From NCBI GenBank assembly GCA_028706315.1, contig JAQWBP010000015.1, positions 1 to 47,794 on the forward strand: DNA of 47,794 nt, written 5' to 3'. This document shows, piece by piece, positions 44,031 to 47,794 of the stretch (the stretch's first letter is position 1; every line of letters begins with the position of its first letter). Source of the stretch: Syntrophomonadaceae bacterium (lineage in GTDB: Bacteria; Bacillota; Syntrophomonadia; Syntrophomonadales; Syntrophomonadaceae). The translations under genes and the position numbers were made by a program. The notes under the pieces are model-generated. The model made no database searches and was not told the DNA's origin. It worked only from the letters and a program-made list of their open reading frames with translations.

Positions 44031-44224
44031 TGATCCTGAGCTGGTCGGCCTCCGGTACTTTCGCTCAAAAATGAGCAAAAGTCTGCGCCTTCGATAAATC
44101 CGTACTCGCACATTCTAGGGAACCAATCTTTGTAGGCAGTACCTACTTCTAAAAATTCATGTAAGTCTCTACCCAATACAGTTGGTCTGTCACTGTCATA
44201 GTTGATTTTTATAAGTTCACTCAT
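43970..44224 (-). pseudogene. Truncated antA antirepressor
   Basis: From ATG 44224 (GGAGGACAAATC upstream) the frame encodes an AntA domain: IKINYDSDRPTVLGRDLHEF, GTAYKDWFPRMCEYGFIEG, ADFCSFLSESTGGRPAQDH. After about residue 67 it loses the expected continuation and stops at 43970, where a different antirepressor (ORF6N) fragment begins in another frame. A complete AntA/AntB antirepressor is normally much longer. The N-terminal domain alone could still be made. Confidence 0.75.
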
Positions 44225-44238
44225 GATTTGTCCTCCTC

Positions 44239-44454
44239 TCACATTGTCATCATCCACCTAGCCAGACCGACTATCGGTATGTAATATTTGCCCTTGTTGT
44301 TAATCCTCTTAGCTGGGAAAGTCTTATCCGCTAGTAACGTTTGGCGATGGCAACCGAGCATAGAGCAAACTTCTTGTATAGTTAAAACTTCCTTGCCCGG
44401 ATAGCGTTCAGCCAGACGTTCCAGTTGTTGACGGTATTCGTCAGGTTCGCGCAC
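44239..44454 (-). CDS. Small HTH DNA-binding protein
   Basis: The 71-aa protein has a helical start and an HTH (EVLTIQEVCSMLGCHRQTLL) followed by FPAKRINNKGKYYIPIVGLA. Start GTG 44454 follows GGAGG at 7 nt. It lies 14 nt upstream of the antA fragment on the same strand and is likely part of the early regulatory operon. Confidence 0.78.
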   Translation of the reverse strand: MREPDEYRQQLERLAERYPGKEVLTIQEVCSMLGCHRQTLLADKTFPAKRINNKGKYYIPIVGLARWMMTM

Positions 44455-44494
44455 AGTATTGCCTCCTTTCCTTAAAAAAATCCTATTGCTCGAT

Positions 44495-44680
44495 TCATAT
44501 AATTTTTAGCTCCCGTAAGAGCCTATCCCGGATGATTTTCGGCTTGTCCCCTATGACTTCAGAGCACCTGTCCAGGAGCTCCTTATTTTTAGCCAGGGTT
44601 TTTCTATCTACCCCCAGCAACTGGGCAGCTTTGTTGACCGACATTACTACCGGCCAGGAGTTATAGGGTTCAGGTATCAT
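44495..44680 (-). CDS. Small HTH protein, first gene of the leftward cluster
   Basis: The 61-aa protein contains an HTH-like segment (VMSVNKAAQLLGVDRKTLAK) and a basic C-terminus. AAAGG lies 11 nt before the ATG. It is the promoter-proximal gene of the minus-strand cluster facing the parS-containing switch region, the place where a repressor gene is normally found. It has no peptidase or dimerisation domain. Confidence 0.68.
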   Translation of the reverse strand: MIPEPYNSWPVVMSVNKAAQLLGVDRKTLAKNKELLDRCSEVIGDKPKIIRDRLLRELKII

Positions 44681-44785
44681 ACTTACTTCATCCTTTCTAG
44701 TTTATAAAATAGTAAAGAATTATATTAATTATTTTGCCCTTATGCTGCAGATAACATTAAGGTTTTTGTTTGTTAAAGTATATAA

Positions 44786-44801
44786 TGTTTCACGTGAAAC
44801 A
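44786..44801. promoter_or_regulatory. parS-like ParB-binding site
   Basis: TGTTTCACGTGAAACA is a perfect 16-bp palindrome matching the chromosomal ParB (Spo0J) parS consensus of Firmicutes and most bacteria. It sits in the intergenic switch between the leftward regulators and the rightward HTH gene. A 16-bp repeat, TTAAAGTAYATAATGT, overlaps it on the left (44773-44788) and recurs at 44823-44838. The element has no parA or parB. Confidence 0.85.
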
Positions 44802-44814
44802 ATAAACGTAAGCA

Positions 44815-44843
44815 TTGACACATTAAAGTACATAATGTAACAT
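44815..44843 (+). promoter_or_regulatory. Rightward promoter in the switch region
   Basis: TTGACA (44815-44820), 17-bp spacer, TAACAT (44838-44843) give a moderate promoter. The second TTAAAGTAYATAATGT repeat lies in the spacer, so a regulator bound to it would block transcription. Confidence 0.55.
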
Positions 44844-44875
44844 ATTGGTATAACTACATGAAAGGGGAGCTGCCA

Positions 44876-45055
44876 TTGGAATTTATGACGGTAACGGAAG
44901 TTGCGGAGCAGTTGCAGGTAGCCGAGAACACAGTAAGGCGTTGGATCCGGGAGGGTAAACTAGAAGCCTTTAAAGTGGGCAGAGGTTATCGCGTAACAAA
45001 GGAACAGTTTAATGCTTTCTTACAAGCGACTTCGACAAAAAAAGAATCAGACTAA
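44876..45055 (+). CDS. Excisionase-family HTH protein
   Basis: The 59-aa protein is a clear HTH_17 domain: MTVTEVAEQLQVAENTVRRW, then GKLEAFKVGRGYRVTKEQF. I chose TTG 44876 (GGGGAG at 6 nt); an ATG at 44858 is upstream of that SD and about at the predicted transcription start. It is the first rightward gene of the operon that ends in the integrase, so it is the best candidate for the excisionase. Confidence 0.85.
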   Translation: MEFMTVTEVAEQLQVAENTVRRWIREGKLEAFKVGRGYRVTKEQFNAFLQATSTKKESD

Positions 45056-45063
45056 AAGCAAAA

Positions 45064-45161
45064 GCAGCCAGGTGCCCGCTACCAACGAAAACCTGACTGC
45101 CTCGTAAACAAGCCCGTGAAGAACCTGTCTTTTGTATTCTACCATAGGTAGCCTTCACGGG
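45064..45161 (+). other. Two tandem stem-loops before the next gene
   Basis: The first hairpin pairs GCAGCCAGGT (45064) with ACCTGACTGC (45091), one mismatch. The second pairs CCCGTGAAG (45113) with CTTCACGGG (45153), with an inner ACCT/AGGT. The second ends 5 nt before the SD of the 45179 gene. They may act as terminator/attenuator-like RNA or as a structured leader; neither is followed by a T run. Confidence 0.5.
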
Positions 45162-45178
45162 AAAAGGGAGGTAAATAC

Positions 45179-45400
45179 ATGGTAGAGAAAAATCTGTTTC
45201 AGATTTACGAAGATGCCGGCCGGACTGGAATAACAGTTGCTTTGGCCAAGCTGACAGTGGATGAGCTTAAAAAACTATGTCAGAAATATGCACTGGATCC
45301 TACAGGCTCATATCGGAACTACCAGCATAGTGGAGAGTTGGCGAAATTCATAGCCTATCGCGTAAAGTGCATGATGGAGAAGGGTAGCGTATTTAAATAA
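45179..45400 (+). CDS. Small protein of unknown function
   Basis: The 73-aa protein contains LTVDELKKLCQKYALDPTGS and an RNYQHSGELAKFIAYRV segment, a pattern I associate with short SAP-like helical proteins in Firmicute mobile elements. That recollection is weak. SD GGGAGG precedes the ATG. It belongs to the rightward operon leading to the integrase. Confidence 0.7.
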   Translation: MVEKNLFQIYEDAGRTGITVALAKLTVDELKKLCQKYALDPTGSYRNYQHSGELAKFIAYRVKCMMEKGSVFK

Positions 45401-45411
45401 GGAGGGTTAAT

Positions 45412-45660
45412 TTGGAATTTTTAATAAGACATATCCAGCGAACCGCAGACATAGCGGGAGGATACCGGGTAGGAAACCTGGTTATCAAATCACAGGGAAC
45501 GTTTCTCCAGCTGGAGAATGGTACTATGATACCCACAGCCAGCCGCCATGTGGAGGTCAATAACGGAAATCAGTGGCAGACATTAAACCCGGATGACTTA
45601 ACCAGGGTAACCGTTGAAGGTTGGCCGGCCTATGCCGGACTAGATGCCCGGATGATGTAA
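45412..45660 (+). CDS. Small beta-rich protein of unknown function
   Basis: I do not recognise this 82-aa protein. Its middle (GYRVGNLVIKSQGTFLQLEN) looks like a small beta barrel. Start TTG 45412 follows AAGGAGGG. It lies 11 nt after the previous gene in the same operon. Confidence 0.68.
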   Translation: MEFLIRHIQRTADIAGGYRVGNLVIKSQGTFLQLENGTMIPTASRHVEVNNGNQWQTLNPDDLTRVTVEGWPAYAGLDARMM

Positions 45661-45790
45661 GACAATAGAAAAGGGAGTATTTTGAAATTACATCCTTTTC
45701 TAAATGTAGTTTCGATGCGGAATTTTACGCAGCCAGTTGCATATGGCCGCCTCAAAATTGAGGAGGTTAACTAAGGGAGGGTTTTATTTG

Positions 45791-46270
45791 ATGAAGGAAC
45801 TATTAAAGTTAATGGAGATAAACCATGTTACAGAGGTAGAGCTTAAAAAAGCAGTTGCAGCCGCTGGCTACTATGCGGAAAGCACACCCATTAATAATTA
45901 TGATGCTGAGTTTATAGATAAAGCACTTATAGGAGCCTGGCCGCAGGTTTTGGAGAACATAAAAAAGCTAAGAGTAACAATGTTTAAAAATAGGGTTCTG
46001 GAACTGGAAGGCATTATTGAGAATGTTACCTGCGAGCTGGAAAAAGCCTGTTTCATACTGAACTACTGGCAGAATGAATACTTATTTCATGATAAACCGG
46101 ACCCACGGGCTGCTGTAGTCTGGGGGAGTAAGATCGGCCCTAAAACTGCCCATGAGAAGCAGTCTGCACGTTGGTTTTTTGAATATGAGCAGATAACTAA
46201 TTTTGTTAATGTTACTAGCGATTATGTGTTTGCAGCCAGGCTGAAGCTGCAGGAGGTAATAGAAAAGTAG
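45791..46270 (+). CDS. Helical protein of unknown function
   Basis: I do not recognise this 159-aa protein. It is mostly helical, begins MKELLKLMEINHVTEVELKK, and has a middle coiled-coil-like part (LELEGIIENVTCELEKACF). I chose ATG 45791 behind GGGAGGG; TTG 45788 is equally possible. A longer frame to 45737 has no SD. It is the gene before the integrase. Confidence 0.7.
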   Translation: MKELLKLMEINHVTEVELKKAVAAAGYYAESTPINNYDAEFIDKALIGAWPQVLENIKKLRVTMFKNRVLELEGIIENVTCELEKACFILNYWQNEYLFHDKPDPRAAVVWGSKIGPKTAHEKQSARWFFEYEQITNFVNVTSDYVFAARLKLQEVIEK

Positions 46271-46350
46271 GGATTGACCAGGCGGCCCGGGGTGATTATC
46301 TTTCATCCCGGGCTATGGTACTATTAGGATGAGGAAGGAGGAATTAGGCT

Positions 46351-47568
46351 ATGGCGAAGAAGGACAAGCAGGAACCGAAGAAAAAACGCAGAGCTAATGG
46401 CGAAGGAAGTGTATGGCAGCGGCCTAATGGAACCTGGGTAGCTCAGGTTAGTTTTACTGATCCGGCAACTGGCAAGCCAGACCGGAAAGCAGTGTCGGGT
46501 AAAACTAAGCAGGAAGTATTAAAGAAAAAGCGTAAACTGGAGACAGCGAAAGATATTAACCGTTTAGTAAGTAACGACAAAATAACCCTGGGGCAGTGGA
46601 TTGACCGATGGCTGGAGGTTTATAAAAAACCAGCATTAAAATATTCCACCTGGTATTCATATAAGCAGTTGGCAGACCTTCACATTAAACCAGGCCTGGG
46701 TAAAAAGCCCCTGGATCGGTTGCGGCCAAACGAAATACAGGCTTTTTATAATAAGCTATCTGAATCAGGTAGAATTGATATGGGCAAGCAGACCGAAGGT
46801 AAGCCGGCTGGCCTATCTCCCCGGACGGTTAGGTTGTGCCACATAGTGATTAATGGCGCATTGAAACAGGCAACAAAGGAAGGTTTAATTATGTGGAACC
46901 CAGCGGATGCCACCGATCCACCGCGACAGGTTAAGAAGGAAATAGCCCCACTTACCACTGACCAGGTGATTTACTTTCTGGATGCCATAAAAGAACATGA
47001 GATATATTCGGTCATAGTTACCGACCTGGGAACCGGACTAAGACGCGGGGAGCTGCTAGGTTTAACCTGGCCTGATATTGACCTGGAAGGAAAAACCGCC
47101 ATTATAAGGCAATCCTTATTACAAGTGGGTGGTAAGGTGTATTTGCAGGATGATGTTAAGACTAAAGCTAGTAAGGCTACCATAACCCTACCGGATGAAG
47201 TGGTAAAGGTGCTAAAGCAGGTTAAGAAGGACCAGGCGCAGCATAAGCTATTACTAGGGGAAGCATACCAGGATAATTACCTGGTGTTTTGTAGAGAAGA
47301 TGGAACACCATACAGACCAGATGTTATTTATCATACCTTCAAAGACTTACTTAAAGAGCATGGCCTACCTGATGTGAGCTTTCATGCCCTGAGACATACA
47401 TTCTGCACTATGCTATTAGAGCAGAATGAAGAGCTTTCTACCGTGAGCAAATTAGCCCGCCATAACAGCCTATCTATCACGTCTGACATATACGGTCATT
47501 TAACCAGACCTATGAGGGAAAAAGCAGCTAGTAAACTGGATAACATACTGGCTAGGAAAAGCAAATAA
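46351..47568 (+). CDS. int: Tyrosine recombinase integrase
   Basis: The 405-aa protein has an N-terminal arm-binding domain (GEGSVWQRPNGTWVAQVSF), a SAM-like core-binding domain (about 70-165) and a catalytic domain. The catalytic set is visible: Arg in GTGLRRGELL, Lys in KTKASKATI, HALRHTF (His and Arg), the second His in LARHNS and the nucleophile Tyr in SDIYGHL. It integrates and excises the element at tRNA-Lys. It faces the intact tRNA, with attR 100 bp downstream. SD AAGGAGG precedes the ATG. Confidence 0.96.
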   Translation: MAKKDKQEPKKKRRANGEGSVWQRPNGTWVAQVSFTDPATGKPDRKAVSGKTKQEVLKKKRKLETAKDINRLVSNDKITLGQWIDRWLEVYKKPALKYSTWYSYKQLADLHIKPGLGKKPLDRLRPNEIQAFYNKLSESGRIDMGKQTEGKPAGLSPRTVRLCHIVINGALKQATKEGLIMWNPADATDPPRQVKKEIAPLTTDQVIYFLDAIKEHEIYSVIVTDLGTGLRRGELLGLTWPDIDLEGKTAIIRQSLLQVGGKVYLQDDVKTKASKATITLPDEVVKVLKQVKKDQAQHKLLLGEAYQDNYLVFCREDGTPYRPDVIYHTFKDLLKEHGLPDVSFHALRHTFCTMLLEQNEELSTVSKLARHNSLSITSDIYGHLTRPMREKAASKLDNILARKSK

Positions 47569-47574
47569 TTTTCC

Positions 47575-47597
47575 CGGTTGCAACACGGTTGCAACAT
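47575..47597 (+). repeat. Right arm-type repeats (likely integrase sites)
   Basis: CGGTTGCAACA occurs at 47575 and 47586 (11-bp period), directly after the integrase stop and 71 bp from the att core. It matches the pair at 33656-33679. Confidence 0.65.
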
Positions 47598-47627
47598 GTA
47601 CACAAAAAACAGATATATACCAGAAAA

Positions 47628-47655
47628 CAAAAAGCCCTCCAAACACTGGAGGGCT
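47628..47655 (-). terminator. Terminator after tRNA-Lys, supplied by the element
   Basis: AGCCCTCC pairs with GGAGGGCT and is followed on the minus strand by TTTTTG. It lies just after the tRNA-Lys 3' end and replaces the native terminator now at 33479-33506. Confidence 0.85.
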
Positions 47656-47668
47656 CGGCATTTCTAGA

Positions 47669-47744
47669 TGGTGGGCCATACAGGAATCGAACCTGTAACC
47701 TTCTGATTAAGAGTCAGCTGCTCTACCGATTGAGCTAATGGCCC
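47669..47744 (-). tRNA. tRNA-Lys(CTT), intact, with attR
   Basis: The minus strand folds as a tRNA: acceptor GGGCCAT/ATGGCCC, D arm, anticodon loop CTCTTAA giving anticodon CTT (Lys, codon AAG), T arm with GGTTCGATTCC, and an encoded CCA end. The last base pair of the anticodon stem (G-A) is a mismatch. Its 3' 46 bases belong to the 47-bp repeat (47668-47714), so the gene was restored by the element on insertion. Bases 47745-47794 show nothing further. Confidence 0.95.
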
Positions 47745-47794
47745 ACATGATTAACGCAATTGATATTATAAACCGAGATAACTAATAAATCAAG

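Larger units (their letters stand above)
33519..47714 (+). mobile_element. 14.1-kb integrative element in tRNA-Lys
   Basis: The element lies between exact 47-bp repeats, has a tyrosine integrase facing the intact tRNA, paired arm-type repeats at both ends, and its own replication, late-gene and regulatory modules. The repeat-to-repeat unit is 14,149 bp. Phage-derived genes (ClpP-like protease, tail chaperone, tape measure, ArpU-like regulator, antirepressor fragments) indicate prophage or satellite ancestry. Terminase, portal, capsid, most tail and lysis genes are missing. Confidence 0.9.

Noticed and set aside
43912-44097. 61-aa plus-strand frame with a plausible-looking sequence
   Set aside because: It is antisense to the ORF6N/antA remnants, whose reading on the minus strand matches known domains; no SD.
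33519-47714. Conjugative element (ICE)
   Set aside because: No relaxase, coupling protein or type IV secretion genes are seen; phage-type genes dominate.

Overview
The window looks like a chromosomal segment of a low-GC, endospore-forming, anaerobic Firmicute of the class Clostridia in the broad sense. The grounds are a YyaC sporulation protein, an indolepyruvate:ferredoxin oxidoreductase (iorAB), a T-box leader, a DnaD-type primosome gene, an AsnC/Lrp-aminotransferase operon and Gram-positive Shine-Dalgarno (SD) sequences before almost every gene. I cannot name a species.

Layout. (1) 1-11.2 kb is a defense island on the minus strand. It starts with an internally deleted IS21-type relic. Next comes a CBASS-like pair: a CD-NTase-type nucleotidyltransferase and a nuclease with the active-site spacing of NucC. 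A conserved-looking 309-aa protein of unknown function lies upstream of the pair. A complete type I restriction-modification operon follows, in transcription order half-hsdS, hsdM, hsdS, hsdR, YgjP-like peptidase. (2) 11.4-32 kb is core chromosome, almost all on the minus strand: an RNA m5U methyltransferase, iorAB behind a structured leader, yyaC, hisC, a sodium/solute symporter, speE, a dnaD-dnaB-like pair, a beta-CASP RNase, an aminotransferase and Lrp regulator under a T-box whose specifier reads GCC (Ala), a phosphodiesterase-like membrane protein with degenerate metal ligands, a UbiB kinase, a phasin-like protein and an NCS2-type permease preceded by a probable ~100-nt small RNA. (3) 33.5-47.7 kb is a 14,149-bp integrative element inserted in the 3' part of tRNA-Lys(CTT). 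It is bounded by a 47-bp exact direct repeat and has a tyrosine integrase next to the intact tRNA.

The element has no recognisable terminase, portal, capsid or lysis gene and no typical CI-type repressor. It carries a primase-helicase followed at once by an iteron array (candidate origin), a ClpP-like prohead protease, a tail chaperone and a full tape-measure protein. It also carries an ArpU-like late regulator, several tiny HTH/excisionase-like proteins, rearranged antirepressor fragments and a perfect 16-bp ParB-binding parS palindrome in its regulatory switch region.

The most interesting candidates are the compact CD-NTase/NucC operon with an unassigned third gene, and the primase + iterons + parS combination. 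The latter suggests an element that can replicate on its own and borrow the host ParB partition machinery. All functions here are inferred from motifs read by eye; no database search was run.
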